A DNA stretch of 64,000 nt from Methylorubrum suomiense (GCF_022179765.1 NZ_BPRE01000006.1:276548-340547); one strand, 5' to 3'; counted from the first letter of the stretch, positions 1 through 9,374 are shown. Numbers and translations: made by a program. Notes: generated by a model not told the origin, from the sequence alone.

Positions 1-1112
1 ACCGCGACGAGGGAGCGGGCCAGCCCGACGAAGTTCTTCAGGAAGCCCTCCGCGTCCTTGGTGCCGAGCAGGCCGACGATCAGCACGAGCGGCGCGTCGC
101 TGCGCTCGCCGAGATCGGCCATGGCGGCGGCGAGGATGCGCCCGCCATCGGCGTTGTGGCCGCCGTCGAGCCACAGCTCGGCATCCCGCGGCATCCGCTC
201 GGCCAGCGCCCCGCGCTGGAGGCGCTGGAGCCGGCCGGGCCAGTCGACGCTGCGCAGGCCCGTCTCGAAGGCCGCCGTGCCGAGATCGCCGAAGCCTGCC
301 GCCCGCAGAGCCGCGATGGCGGTGCCGGCATTGGTGAGCTGGTGACGCCCGGTGAGCTTCGGGCGGGGCAGGTCGAACAATTCGGTCTCGTCCTGATAGA
401 CGAGCCGGCCGCTCTCCTCGTGGACGGAGAAATCCTGGTTTCCGACGCGCACCGGGCTCGCCCCGACCCGCTCGGCGGCGCGGCACAGCACGGCATCGGC
501 CTGGGCGTAGTCCTGGGCGGCGATCACCGCCGGGCAGCCGCGCTTGAAGATGCCAGCCTTCTCGGTCGCCACCGCCTCGACGGTGTCGCCGAGATACTCG
601 GCGTGATCACGTCCGATCGGCGTGACCACGCTGCAGGCGGGCCGATCGATGACGTTGGTGGCGTCGACCCGCCCCCCCAAACCGACCTCGAGCAGCAGGA
701 CGTCCGCCGGGCATTCCGCGTAGAGAAGCAGCGCCGCGGCCGTGGTGATCTCGAAGACGGTGATTGGCTGCGACTTGTTGGCCGCCTCGCAGCGGGCGAA
801 GGCGTCGGCGAGGCGGTCCTCGCCGACGAACTGTCCGCCGCCGATGCCTCCGAGGCGGATGCGCTCGTGGAAGCGCACCAGATGAGGCGAGGTGTAGACA
901 TGGGCGGCCAGGCCGCCCGCTTCGAGGATCGCCCGCATGAAGGCGATGGTCGAGCCCTTGCCGTTGGTGCCGGCGACGTGGATCACCGGCGGCAGGCGCC
1001 GCTCGGGATGATTCAGCGCGGCCAGCAACCGCTCGATCCGCCCGAGCGACAGATCGATCGTGCGCGGATGCAGGGCGAGGAAGCGCGCCATCAGCGCGTC
1101 GGACGATTCCAT
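1..1112 (-). CDS. folC: FolC, dihydrofolate/folylpolyglutamate synthase, 3' end cut off
   Basis: Cytoplasmic ligase that joins glutamate to dihydropteroate and then extends the polyglutamate tail of folates, using ATP. The N-terminal P-loop HVAGTNGKGST (about residues 45-55) is the Mur-ligase-type ATP site of FolC. The later motifs LLLEVGLGGRVDATN and TPIGRDH are also present. The ATG at 1112 gives an N-terminus that begins about 45 residues before the P-loop, as usual for the family. About 370 residues are visible and the C-terminal domain continues past base 1. It is the last visible gene of a minus-strand trpA-accD-folC run, an order common in alphaproteobacteria. The 134-base gap after accD shows no clear terminator, so co-transcription is likely but inferred. 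Confidence 0.95.
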   Translation of the reverse strand, partial: MESSDALMARFLALHPRTIDLSLGRIERLLAALNHPERRLPPVIHVAGTNGKGSTIAFMRAILEAGGLAAHVYTSPHLVRFHERIRLGGIGGGQFVGEDRLADAFARCEAANKSQPITVFEITTAAALLLYAECPADVLLLEVGLGGRVDATNVIDRPACSVVTPIGRDHAEYLGDTVEAVATEKAGIFKRGCPAVIAAQDYAQADAVLCRAAERVGASPVRVGNQDFSVHEESGRLVYQDETELFDLPRPKLTGRHQLTNAGTAIAALRAAGFGDLGTAAFETGLRSVDWPGRLQRLQRGALAERMPRDAELWLDGGHNADGGRILAAAMADLGERSDAPLVLIVGLLGTKDAEGFLKNFVGLARSLVA

Positions 1113-1246
1113 CTCACGCTCGAACCTTCGGCGGGGGCGTTTGTCCGACGGGGTGGATACCGGTTCGCCGGAGGCAAGCGCGTCAGAACAGGGGTCCGGA
1201 GCCGTGATCCGATCCGGGGTGGTCGGGTCCGGCTCCGAGGGGCGGC

Positions 1247-2140
1247 TCAGGCCGCGTCGGGCAGGGCGGCCGGGGCTTCCCGGCGCACGTCCATCAGAAG
1301 TCCGCAGAGGCGGCCGATCGTGTCCTTGAGCTGGTGCCGGTGCACCACCTGATCGACCATGCCGTGCTCGCGCAGATATTCCGCCCGCTGGAAGCCGTCG
1401 GGCAGCTTCTCGCGAATGGTCTGCTCGATGACGCGGGGCCCGGCAAAACAGATCAGCGCGCCGGGCTCGGCCAGATGCACGTCGCCGAGCATGGCGTAGG
1501 AGGCGGTCACGCCGCCGGTGGTCGGGTTCGTCAGGACGACGATATAGGGCAGCTTGGCCGCGTTGAGGCGACGGACCGCCACGGTGGTGCGCGGCATCTG
1601 CATCAGGGACAGGATGCCCTCCTGCATCCGGGCACCGCCGGAGGCCGCGAACAGCACGTAGGGGGTGCGCTTCTCCAGGGCGGTCTCGGCGCCGCGGATG
1701 AAGGCCTCGCCGCCGGCCATGCCGAGGGAGCCGGCCATGAAGCTGAATTCCTGCACCGCGAGCGTCATCGGCAGGCCGCCGACGCGGCCGAAACCGACCT
1801 TGAAGGCGTCGGTCATACCGGTCTTGGTCCGTGCCTCCTTGAGACGATCGACGTAGCGCTTCTCGTCGCGGAACTTGAGCGGGTCGGCGGCGACCTCGGG
1901 CAGCGGCACGTCGATCCAGGTGCCCTCGTCGAACATCATCTTGAGGCGCGCCTGGGCCCCCATCTTGAGATGGTGCTCCGAGCCGGGAATGACCCAGTGG
2001 TTCTGCTCGACCTCCTTGTGGAAGACCATCTGCCCGGTATCGGGGCACTTGATCCAGAGGTTCTCGGGCGTCTCGCGCTTGAACAGGGTCTTGATCTTGG
2101 GGCGCACGACCTCCGAGATCCAGTTCATCGCCTCGACCAT
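1247..2140 (-). CDS. accD: AccD, acetyl-CoA carboxylase carboxyltransferase subunit beta
   Basis: Beta subunit of the carboxyltransferase that moves CO2 from carboxybiotin to acetyl-CoA, giving malonyl-CoA for fatty acid synthesis. It works with AccA, which is not in this window. The 297-residue protein starts [20 protein letters not shown] chose the ATG at 2140 because GAGGAG lies just upstream; a longer reading frame reaches 2200. The crotonase-like core with [12 protein letters not shown] and [17 protein letters not shown] is intact. Oddly, the N-terminal zinc ribbon is degenerate: only the first of the four metal cysteines remains (CPDTGQ, then VIPGSEHH). I recall the same loss in other Hyphomicrobiales AccD proteins, so it is probably a lineage trait rather than damage. 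Confidence 0.96.
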   Translation of the reverse strand: MVEAMNWISEVVRPKIKTLFKRETPENLWIKCPDTGQMVFHKEVEQNHWVIPGSEHHLKMGAQARLKMMFDEGTWIDVPLPEVAADPLKFRDEKRYVDRLKEARTKTGMTDAFKVGFGRVGGLPMTLAVQEFSFMAGSLGMAGGEAFIRGAETALEKRTPYVLFAASGGARMQEGILSLMQMPRTTVAVRRLNAAKLPYIVVLTNPTTGGVTASYAMLGDVHLAEPGALICFAGPRVIEQTIREKLPDGFQRAEYLREHGMVDQVVHRHQLKDTIGRLCGLLMDVRREAPAALPDAA

Positions 2141-2260
2141 GTCGCTCCGCTCCTCACGCCGTGACACGCTGATATCGGACCGCCGCCGCCGCTCCGCCAT
2201 GGGCAGGGCGGTCGGGGCGTCGGGAAGACGGATCCGACCGTCGGCCCCTCCCGGTCCCGG

Positions 2261-3091
2261 TCAGCCCTTCGACACGCCGCGCACGCCCGCGGCGAGCTCG
2301 CGCACCAGCCCGGCGACCGCCTCCACCGTGCCCTCGCTGCCGCGCCCCTCGGTGTCGAGGGTCCGGGCGAGGGCATCGACGAGCGCCGAGCCGACCACGA
2401 CGCCGTCGGCGCCCCGCGCCACCGCCGCGGCGTGTTCGCCGGTCCGGACGCCGAAGCCGACCACGACCGGGAGATCGGTCTGCGCCGAAATCCGCGACAC
2501 CGCCTCGGAGACCTTGCCGAAATCGGGCGTCGCCGTTCCGGTCACGCCGGTGATCGACACGTAGTAGACGAAGCCCGCCGTGTTCGCGAGCACAGCCGGG
2601 AGGCGGCGGTCGTCGGTGGTCGGGGTGGCGAGCCGGATGAAGGCGAGGCCGTGCTCGCGCGCCGGCAGGCACAGTTCGTCGTCCTCCTCCGGCGGCAGGT
2701 CGACGACGATGAGGCCGTCGATGCCGGCCTCGCGGGCATCCGGCAGGAAGCGGTCGACGCCGTAGGTGTGGATCGGGTTGTAGTAGCCCATCAGCACCAC
2801 GGGGGTGTCGGCGTCGCGCTCGCGGAAGCGGCGCACCAGCGCCAGGGTGCCCTTGAGATCCTGGCCCGCCTTGAGCGCCCGGAGGCCTGCGGCCTGGATC
2901 GCCGGTCCATCCGCCATCGGGTCGGTGAAGGGCAGGCCGAACTCGACGATGTCGGCGCCGGAAGCCGGAAGCGCCTCCAGCACCTTCAGCGAGGTCTCGG
3001 GATCGGGATCGCCCGCCATCACGTAGGTGACGAGGGCGGCCCGCTTCTCCGCGCGGCAGCGGGCGAAGGCGGCGTCGATGCGGGCGGTCAT
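2261..3091 (-). CDS. trpA: TrpA, tryptophan synthase alpha chain
   Basis: Alpha subunit of tryptophan synthase. It cleaves indole-3-glycerol phosphate to indole and glyceraldehyde 3-phosphate and channels the indole to TrpB. The 276-residue protein starts [25 protein letters not shown] about ten bases upstream supports the ATG at 3091 over a longer frame from 3133. Catalytic Glu (residues [14 protein letters not shown] region) and Asp are in recognisable contexts, and the phosphate-binding loop [13 protein letters not shown] is present. In many alphaproteobacteria trpF-trpB precede trpA. Here the upstream neighbour is an oppositely oriented histidine kinase, so trpB must lie elsewhere. Confidence 0.96.
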   Translation of the reverse strand: MTARIDAAFARCRAEKRAALVTYVMAGDPDPETSLKVLEALPASGADIVEFGLPFTDPMADGPAIQAAGLRALKAGQDLKGTLALVRRFRERDADTPVVLMGYYNPIHTYGVDRFLPDAREAGIDGLIVVDLPPEEDDELCLPAREHGLAFIRLATPTTDDRRLPAVLANTAGFVYYVSITGVTGTATPDFGKVSEAVSRISAQTDLPVVVGFGVRTGEHAAAVARGADGVVVGSALVDALARTLDTEGRGSEGTVEAVAGLVRELAAGVRGVSKG

Positions 3092-3369
3092 CCGTCGTAC
3101 TCCCGGGCGGCAAGGCCGGGATTTTCGCGACATACGGGGCCGTGCGGCTCCGCAGTTCCCAGACCAGGGGCGCGCCTACACCATCCGCTTGCCGAGGTGA
3201 AGCACCGGCGGATCGGGTCGGCTCCCGGCACTCGGCGAAATGCGCAAATCCCCCCGTTTTCGGTGACGCTCCCCTAACCGCCTTTCTCAAGTCCGACTTC
3301 ACGCGCGCCTGTCAGGGTCGCCACCGACCGGCCGCCACATCCGGCGGCCCAGGAGCGGCGTACCGAGCG

Positions 3370-5478
3370 ATGAACCTCGCGCTGACCATCATGGGCCTGA
3401 GTGCCGTCGTCGGGCTCGCGGGTCTGATCGTCGCGGGGTGGCGGCGGCGTGCGACGCCGGTGACGGCCTTTCCGTCGGAATCCCTGCAGGACCGGCTCTG
3501 GCAGGTCGCCGAGAGCGAGGAGCGCTACCGGGTGCTCGTCGAGGCCACCACCCAGGCGGTGGTCCAGCGCGACGGGCAGGGGCGGATCACCTTCGCGAGC
3601 GAGGGGTTCGCCGCCCTGCTCGGGACCCAGCCGCTCGATCTGATCGGTTCGACGCTGACGCCCCAGGTGCTGGAGCGCGGCCCGGTGGAGGTGCGCCCCG
3701 ACGGCGTGCGGCAGGTGGAGGAGCGGCTCGTCCCGGTCGACGGCAAGCCGCGCTGGTTCTCCTTCGTCGAGCTGCCCGCCGCGGGCAGCGAGGGCGGACC
3801 GAACTGGCTCCGCGCCGGCAGCGACGTCACCGAGCGGGTCGAGGCAGTGCGCTCGCTCGACGAGGCCCGGAGCCGCGCCGAGGCCGCCAACGTCGCGAAA
3901 TCCCGCTTCCTGGCGACCGTCAGCCACGAGTTCCGCACGCCGCTCAACGGCATCCTCGGGATGGCCGACCTCCTGCTCGACACCTCCCTCGACCCCGAGC
4001 AGCGCACCTATGTCGAGGCGCTGCGCACCAGCGGGAAGGCCCTGCTGACGCTGGTCGACGGCATCCTCGATTTCTCGCGGATCGAGTCCGGACGGCTCGA
4101 CCTCGCCGCCGAGCCGTTCGACGCCGCGCTCCTCGTCGAGGGCGTGGTGGAACTCCTGGCGCCGCGCGCCCAGGACAAGGGCCTGGAGATCGCCCTCGAC
4201 ATCGCCGACGACCTCGTGCCCCTGCGAGTCGGCGATGCCGACCGGGTGCGCCAGATCCTGCTCAACCTCGCCGGCAACGCCGTGAAGTTCACCCAGGCCG
4301 GCGGCGTCGGCGTGAGCCTGACCCGCGAAGGGGAGGGGATCGCGCTCACCATCGAGGATACCGGTCCGGGCATGGCCGAGGACCGCATCCCGATCCTGTT
4401 CGAGGAGTTCGAGCAGGGCGACGGCAGCGCCAGCCGCCGTCACGAGGGCACGGGCCTGGGGCTCGCCATCACGCGCCGCCTGGTCGAGCGGATGAACGGG
4501 ACGATCGAGGCGCGCTCGACCCTCGGGCGCGGCTCCACCTTCCGGGTCGTTCTGCCGCTTCCCGCACCGGAGGGCGCCGCCGCTTCGGCCACCACGCCTC
4601 CGCTTCAGGCCCGGCGCGTGCTGATCGTGGCGGATTCCCCTTTCCAGGCGCCCTATCTCGCCCGCCGCCTGACCCGCTCCGGCGCGGCGGCGGTGGTGGT
4701 CGGCAGCGTCGAGGCCGGGCTCGACGCCCTGGCGGCGGCCTCCTTCGATGCGGTCATCGCCGACCGCTGGCTCGGCGACGCCCCCGTGCGGGCCCTGGCG
4801 GCGGAGGCCGGGCGCTGCGGCGTGCGCGCCCGCCTGATCCTGCTCTCGCCCTTCGACCGGCGCGAATTCGGCGCGGTGAACGCGGCGGGTTTCGACGGCT
4901 ACCTGATCAAGCCGGTGCGCGCCCGCTCCCTGTTCGACCGCCTGCTGGAGCCGGGAGCGCCCCCCGCGGAAGCCCCTGCGACCGCCGGATCTCCCCCCCG
5001 ACCGGTCGCCCTCGTCCGCACCGACGCTCCGGTCGCGAGCATCGGCCATAGCATCGGCCAAGGCATTGTCTCGGCCTCCGCCGCGGGCGCGGGCGCGGGC
5101 CGCCGGGTGCTGCTCGCCGAGGACAATCCGATCAACGCGCTGCTGGCGACCAAGGCCCTGGAGCGACTCGGGGCGCAGGTGACGCTCGCCCGCGACGGCA
5201 TGGAAGCGCTGGCGCTCGCGGCCGCCGAGGCGCCTTTCGACCTCGCGCTGATCGACATCCGCATGCCCGGCCTCGACGGTCTGGAGACCGCCCGGCGCCT
5301 CCGCGCCCGCGAGGTGGAGACCGGAGCCGAGCCTCTCCACCTCGTGGCGCTCACGGCCAATACCGGCCGCGAGGACATGGAGGCGGCCCATGCGGCGGGC
5401 TTCGACGGCTTTCTCGCCAAGCCGCTGAACCTGCGCGCACTGCCGGGGCTTCTGGAGGGGCGCAAGGCGGCGGCCTGA
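3370..5478 (+). CDS. Hybrid sensor histidine kinase with PAS and two receiver domains
   Basis: Membrane-anchored two-component sensor of 702 residues. One N-terminal hydrophobic segment (about residues 2-21, followed by RRR) should anchor it in the inner membrane. Next come a PAS domain (about 45-160), a HisKA dimerisation domain with the phosphoacceptor His near residue 186 in SHEFRTPLNG, and an HATPase domain with N-box LLNLAGNAVKFT, G1 DTGPGM and G2 GTGLGLAI. Two C-terminal receiver-like domains follow. The last has a full set of acidic pocket, Asp near 629 (LIDIRMPGLDG) and Lys (FLAKPL). The first is divergent but keeps a candidate Asp and Lys. The start MNLALTIMGL was chosen because the longer frame from 3142 overlaps the trpA promoter region. 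The signal and the output partner are unknown. Confidence 0.93.
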   Translation: MNLALTIMGLSAVVGLAGLIVAGWRRRATPVTAFPSESLQDRLWQVAESEERYRVLVEATTQAVVQRDGQGRITFASEGFAALLGTQPLDLIGSTLTPQVLERGPVEVRPDGVRQVEERLVPVDGKPRWFSFVELPAAGSEGGPNWLRAGSDVTERVEAVRSLDEARSRAEAANVAKSRFLATVSHEFRTPLNGILGMADLLLDTSLDPEQRTYVEALRTSGKALLTLVDGILDFSRIESGRLDLAAEPFDAALLVEGVVELLAPRAQDKGLEIALDIADDLVPLRVGDADRVRQILLNLAGNAVKFTQAGGVGVSLTREGEGIALTIEDTGPGMAEDRIPILFEEFEQGDGSASRRHEGTGLGLAITRRLVERMNGTIEARSTLGRGSTFRVVLPLPAPEGAAASATTPPLQARRVLIVADSPFQAPYLARRLTRSGAAAVVVGSVEAGLDALAAASFDAVIADRWLGDAPVRALAAEAGRCGVRARLILLSPFDRREFGAVNAAGFDGYLIKPVRARSLFDRLLEPGAPPAEAPATAGSPPRPVALVRTDAPVASIGHSIGQGIVSASAAGAGAGRRVLLAEDNPINALLATKALERLGAQVTLARDGMEALALAAAEAPFDLALIDIRMPGLDGLETARRLRAREVETGAEPLHLVALTANTGREDMEAAHAAGFDGFLAKPLNLRALPGLLEGRKAAA

Positions 5479-5711
5479 CGCCCACCGGGGGCGCCGAGCC
5501 ACGGTGAATCCGCGTGGACGCTCCGCGAGATGCCGCGTGGCGCTTGGGGAAACAGAAGATCCTTCCTCTCGCCCTGGCGCGGTTTCTGCCTCATGGTCCC
5601 GCCGGGAGCCGATGGGGAGAGCATGACGCGACACGCCTTGGGGGGCATCTCGGGAGATGCCGCGCGACCCGTGCGGGGATCCGTCCCCTCCGAGCCGGGG
5701 AGGGTCGGCCC

Positions 5712-5915
5712 GTGACGTCTCTGCGATGGCTCGCCCTGCTGCCGCCCGCGGGCATGCTGCTCGGCCCCTACTTCCTCAACCGGGTCGAGCCGATGGTGCT
5801 CGGCATGCCGCTGCTGCTCGCCTGGCTCGTCGCCTGCACGGTGGCGACCTCGGCCATCATGGCGCTGATCTACCTCACCGATCCGGCCAACCGCGATTCC
5901 GGGGACGGCGCATGA
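5712..5915 (+). CDS. DUF3311 small membrane protein (symporter-associated)
   Basis: A 67-residue protein with two predicted transmembrane helices (about residues 4-24 and 30-55). It matches the DUF3311 family, which typically sits directly before sodium:solute symporters of the monocarboxylate type and is thought to be an accessory subunit. The start is a GTG preceded by GGGGAGGG at good spacing. Its stop overlaps the start of the symporter (ATGA), indicating translational coupling and equimolar production. The function is inferred from family and context only. Confidence 0.85.
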   Translation: MTSLRWLALLPPAGMLLGPYFLNRVEPMVLGMPLLLAWLVACTVATSAIMALIYLTDPANRDSGDGA

Positions 5916-7375
5916 ATGCGGCGCTTCCCGTCATCGCCCTCGCCTTCGCGGTGGCCCTCGGCCTCGGCCTCTGGGCCCGCGCCGGCCACGACATGGACAT
6001 GGAGCAGTGGAGCGTCGGCAAGCGCGGCTTCGGCACCGTGCTGGTCTTCCTGCTGATGGCGGGTGAGATCTACACCACCTTCACCTTCCTCGGCGGCTCG
6101 GGCTGGGCCTACGGCAAGGGCGGGCCGACCTACTACATCCTCTGCTACCTCACGCTGATCTACGTAATCTCCTACTGGCTGCTTCCGCCGGCCTGGGCCT
6201 TCGCCAAGCGGCACAACCTGTTCTCGCAGCCCGATTATTTCGCCGCCCGCTACGACAGCAAGCCGCTCGGCTTCCTCGTCGCCCTGGTCGGCCTCGTGGC
6301 TCTGGTTCCCTACATGGTGCTCCAGCTCAAAGGGCTCGGCATCATCGTCTCGACCGCCTCCTACGGCGCGATCCCGCCGACGCTGGCGATCTGGATCGGG
6401 GCGGCGGCGGTCACCGTCTACGTGATGGTGTCGGGCATCCGCGGCTCGGCCTGGACCGCGGTGGTCAAGGACATCCTCATCCTCGCCGTGGTGGTCTTCC
6501 TGGGCCTGTACCTGCCCTACCATTATTACGGCGGCATCGGCCCGATGTTTACGGCGATCGATCAGGCCAAGCCCGGCTTCCTCGCCCTGCCCGAGCGGGG
6601 CCAGAGCGCGACGTGGTTCGCCTCGACCACGGTGCTGACGGCGCTCGGCGGCTGGATGTTTCCGCACATCTTCGCCTCGATCTACACCGCGAGCGACGCG
6701 CGCACCTTCCGGCGCAACGCGGTGTTCCTGCCGCTCTACCAGCTGATGCTGCTGTTCGTGTTCTTCGCCGGGTTCAGTGCGGTGCTGCAGGTGCCGGGCC
6801 TGACCGGCCCCGACGTCGACCTGTCGCTGTTCAAGATCGCGCTCGAGACCTTCCCGCCGTGGTTCGTCGGGGTCATCGGTGCCACCGGGGTGCTGACCGC
6901 CCTGGTGCCGGGCTCGATGATCCTGATCGCGGGGGCGACCCTCATCGCCCAGAACCTCTACCGGCCGCTGGCCAAGGACGCCACCGATGCCTCGACCGGG
7001 CGCCTCGCCAAGATCATGGCGCCGGTGCTCGCCCTCGCCTGCGTCGGTTTCACCCTCTACGGCGGCGAGACGATCGTGCAGCTGCTGCTGATCGGCTACG
7101 CCGTCGTCACGCAGCTGTTTCCGGCCTTCTTCTTCAGCCTGTGGCGCGAGAACCCGCTGACGAAGGCCGGCGCCATCGCGGGAATTCTCGCGGGCGTCGC
7201 CGTCGTCTCCGTGACGGTGGTCGGCGGCTACACGCTGGCGAAGCTGTTTCCGGGTCTGCCGGGGCCGATCCAGGATCTCAACGCGGGCGTCGTGGCCCTC
7301 GCGCTGAACCTCGCGGTCGCCTTCGCGGTGAGTCTGGCGGGCCGGGGGGCGCGGACCGCAGCCCGGTCCGCTTGA
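5912..7375 (+). CDS. Sodium:solute symporter (SSS family), MctP-like
   Basis: Inner-membrane symporter of 487 residues, with about 13 hydrophobic segments across its whole length, of the SSS (SLC5-like) family. Pairing with an upstream DUF3311 gene and motifs such as GEIYTTFTFLGGSGWAYGKG point to the monocarboxylate/organic-acid permease subgroup (MctP-like). That would suit uptake of acetate, pyruvate or similar acids in a C1/C2-using bacterium, but the substrate is not visible in the sequence. The start ATG overlaps the DUF3311 stop codon. A strong inverted repeat just downstream (7392-7421) may end the transcript. Confidence 0.9.
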   Translation: MNAALPVIALAFAVALGLGLWARAGHDMDMEQWSVGKRGFGTVLVFLLMAGEIYTTFTFLGGSGWAYGKGGPTYYILCYLTLIYVISYWLLPPAWAFAKRHNLFSQPDYFAARYDSKPLGFLVALVGLVALVPYMVLQLKGLGIIVSTASYGAIPPTLAIWIGAAAVTVYVMVSGIRGSAWTAVVKDILILAVVVFLGLYLPYHYYGGIGPMFTAIDQAKPGFLALPERGQSATWFASTTVLTALGGWMFPHIFASIYTASDARTFRRNAVFLPLYQLMLLFVFFAGFSAVLQVPGLTGPDVDLSLFKIALETFPPWFVGVIGATGVLTALVPGSMILIAGATLIAQNLYRPLAKDATDASTGRLAKIMAPVLALACVGFTLYGGETIVQLLLIGYAVVTQLFPAFFFSLWRENPLTKAGAIAGILAGVAVVSVTVVGGYTLAKLFPGLPGPIQDLNAGVVALALNLAVAFAVSLAGRGARTAARSA

Positions 7376-7391
7376 TGGCGACGAAAGCCCG

Positions 7392-7421
7392 CCCCCTCAT
7401 CCTGCCGGCAGGACGAGGGGG
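7392..7421. repeat. Short inverted repeat, core of dispersed repeat family A
   Basis: Two 15-base arms meet without a loop and differ at one position. The arms carry the same CCTCATCCTG / CAGGACGAGG ends as the longer elements near 9257, 26134 and 35072, so this looks like a minimal copy of the same family. It lies just after the symporter stop codon and could act as a terminator or 3' stabilising hairpin. Confidence 0.65.
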
Positions 7422-7488
7422 GGAAGGGCCGTCGAACGGTCGCCGCGCCGGGTGCGCGGCTGCGCCGGACGATCCGGCGCGGAGGATG

Positions 7489-7626
7489 TCAGGCCCGCGC
7501 GGTACGTCCGCGGGCGAGGGCGCCCTTGAGGGCGGTGACGGGGAGAAGCACCGTCTTCACGACGGCCGTGACGGCCAGGACGGCGAGGACCGGCAGGATC
7601 GCCACGCAGATTCCGCTGACGCGCAT
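7489..7626 (-). CDS. 45-residue single-span membrane peptide
   Basis: Small protein starting MRVSGICVAILPVLAVLAV, with one hydrophobic stretch (about residues 5-30) and a short basic C-terminus rich in Arg. An AAGGAA ribosome site sits about eight bases before the ATG at 7626. I do not recognise a family. It stands alone between the symporter and the xer gene, on the strand opposite the former. The clean ribosome site and the coherent membrane segment argue that it is real, but a chance frame cannot be excluded. Confidence 0.5.
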   Translation of the reverse strand: MRVSGICVAILPVLAVLAVTAVVKTVLLPVTALKGALARGRTARA

Positions 7627-7734
7627 CGGTTGTTTCCTTGAGCGACTCGGGCGGCCTCGACCGCCGGCTGGAGCACAGTCCGCCACTCAATCGCGGCAAG
7701 ACCAAGGTGAATTCGGTCCGTGAATGCGACAGCC

Positions 7735-8730
7735 TCACGGGTTTGTCGTGCTGGCCAACCGTCCGGCACGGGGATGGGCCGCGTCGAAGGCACTCATCAG
7801 GCGCGCCGCATCGACCTTCGTGTAGAGCTGCGTCGTCGAGAGCGAGGCATGGCCAAGCAATTCCTGGATCGCGCGCAGTTCCCCCTGGCGGGCCAGGAGA
7901 TGGGTCGCGAAGGAATGTCGCAGGGCATGCGGCGTCGCGCTCTCCGGCAGGCCGAGGGCGCCGCGCAGGCCCGCGACGGCGTATTGCACGATCCGCGGCG
8001 AGAGCGGGCCGCCCTTCGTCCCGACGAAGAGCGGGCCCTCCGGATCGAGCGGGTGCGGGCAGAGGGCGAGATAATCGGCCACGGCCGCCGACACGGCCGG
8101 CAGCACCGGCACGTCGCGGACCTTGCCGCCCTTGCCGGTCACCCGCACCGCGTCGATCCCCGGCACCGGCGCGTCGCGGGCGGACAATCCCAGGGCCTCG
8201 GAGATGCGCAGGCCCGAACCGTAGAGGAGGGCGATCACCGCCGCGTCGCGGGCCAGCACCCAGGGCTCCCGCGTCGCATCGGGGCGGGTCTCGGGCAAGG
8301 TCATCGCCACGGCGGCGGTCACCGGCAGCGGACGCGGCAGGCGCCGCTCGACCTTGGGCTGGCGCACCGCGCCGAGCGCCGCGATGCTGCCGTGCCTCTC
8401 CCGCTCGAGATGGCGGGCGAAGGAGCGAAGCCCCGCGAGCATCCGCATCAGGGAGCGTCCGGAGATGTCGTCGGCACGCCGGGCCGCCATGAAGGTGCGC
8501 AGGTCCCGCGGCTTGAGGGCGATGAGGATCGGTATGGTCGGCGTGCCCGAGCGGGCGTCGAGATGGGTCAGGAACTGGCGCAGATCGCGCTCATAGGCCT
8601 CGACGGTGTTGGCGGCCATGCGCCGTTCCTGGGCCAGCGCCCGGCGCCAGCTCTCGGCGGCGGCGCGGAGCGCGGCGTCGCCGGGGAGAAGGAGCGGATC
8701 GGCATCGGCCTGTCGGGCGCTCGGGGACAT
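7735..8730 (-). CDS. xerC: XerC/XerD-type tyrosine recombinase
   Basis: Site-specific recombinase that resolves chromosome dimers at dif with its paralogue. The 331-residue protein has the N-terminal core-binding SAM-like domain (about 25-110, with ANTVEAYERDLRQFL) and the C-terminal catalytic domain. The catalytic residues are visible: Arg in YGSGLRISEALGL, Lys in GKGGKVRDVP, HxxR in PHALRHSFATHLL, His in LLGHASLSTTQ and the nucleophile Tyr in LYTKVD. Sequence is closer to XerC than XerD by my reading, but the two are not easily separated by eye. A GTG at 8745 is an alternative start. No ribosome site is obvious for either. Confidence 0.9.
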   Translation of the reverse strand: MSPSARQADADPLLLPGDAALRAAAESWRRALAQERRMAANTVEAYERDLRQFLTHLDARSGTPTIPILIALKPRDLRTFMAARRADDISGRSLMRMLAGLRSFARHLERERHGSIAALGAVRQPKVERRLPRPLPVTAAVAMTLPETRPDATREPWVLARDAAVIALLYGSGLRISEALGLSARDAPVPGIDAVRVTGKGGKVRDVPVLPAVSAAVADYLALCPHPLDPEGPLFVGTKGGPLSPRIVQYAVAGLRGALGLPESATPHALRHSFATHLLARQGELRAIQELLGHASLSTTQLYTKVDAARLMSAFDAAHPRAGRLASTTNP

Positions 8731-8833
8731 GCGGCGAGCAAGCACCGCTTATGGTTGACGATCGGTTAAACCCCCTTTTCCCGAGGACGGACTGCGCCAT
8801 CTGGCCGCCCATCATCCCCGAAAGAGAGCCCCG

Positions 8834-9229
8834 ATGGCCAAGCCCGTTCACAGCATGATCCGCGTCCGCGACGAGGCGCGCTCGCGCGACTACTATTCCC
8901 GCGCCTTCGGCCTGGAACCCGCCGACCGCTTCGATTTCCCGGACTTCACCCTGCTCTACCTGCGCGACCCGGCCTCGCCGTTCGAGCTGGAGCTGACGGT
9001 CAACAAGGATCGCTCCGAGCCCTACAATCTCGGCGACGGCTACGGCCACATCGCCTTCGTGGTGGACGACGTCGAGGCCGAGCACGCCCGCTTCACGCGT
9101 GAGGGCTTTCCGGCCACCGACCTCAAGACGCTCAAGCACGGCGACACCCCGCTCGCGACCTTCTTCTTCGCCACCGACCCGGACGGCTACAAGATCGAGG
9201 TGATCCAGAAGGGCGGTCGCTTCGCCTGA
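8834..9229 (+). CDS. Glyoxalase I family protein (lactoylglutathione lyase, VOC fold)
   Basis: A 131-residue single-module VOC protein. Metal ligands expected for glyoxalase I are in place: His6 (PVHSMIRV), a Glu in FELELTVNKD, His in GYGHIAFVVDD and a Glu in YKIEVIQKGGRF. The length and the ending IEVIQ match the small glyoxalase I enzymes that detoxify methylglyoxal by converting its glutathione hemithioacetal to lactoylglutathione. Cytoplasmic, with no signal peptide. AAAGAGAG lies upstream of the ATG. It is transcribed divergently from the xer gene. Confidence 0.88.
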   Translation: MAKPVHSMIRVRDEARSRDYYSRAFGLEPADRFDFPDFTLLYLRDPASPFELELTVNKDRSEPYNLGDGYGHIAFVVDDVEAEHARFTREGFPATDLKTLKHGDTPLATFFFATDPDGYKIEVIQKGGRFA

Positions 9230-9256
9230 GCGGGGACGCCCTCATCCAACCCATCC

Positions 9257-9374
9257 CCCTCATCCTGAGGTGGCGGCGCGAAGCGTCGCCCTCAAAGGAG
9301 GGCTCCAGAAGTCTCGGCGATCTCCGGAGGCCTCCCTCGAGGCCGCTGCGCGGCACCTCAGGATGAGGATGAGG
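9257..9374. repeat. Dispersed palindromic repeat, family A
   Basis: A roughly 118-base element whose ends are inverted copies: CCCTCATCCTGAGGTG on the left and CACCTCAGGATGAGG on the right. The interior is variable and contains an AAAGGAGGGCTCC stretch. Related elements occur at 26134-26187 and 35072-35187. All lie in intergenic gaps at the 3' ends of genes, as expected for REP/RIME-like mobile or structured repeats. Confidence 0.85.

Noticed and set aside
3274..5634. 786-residue minus-strand open frame opposite the hybrid kinase
   Set aside because: It is an antisense shadow produced by high GC; the plus strand carries clear HisKA, ATPase and receiver motifs.
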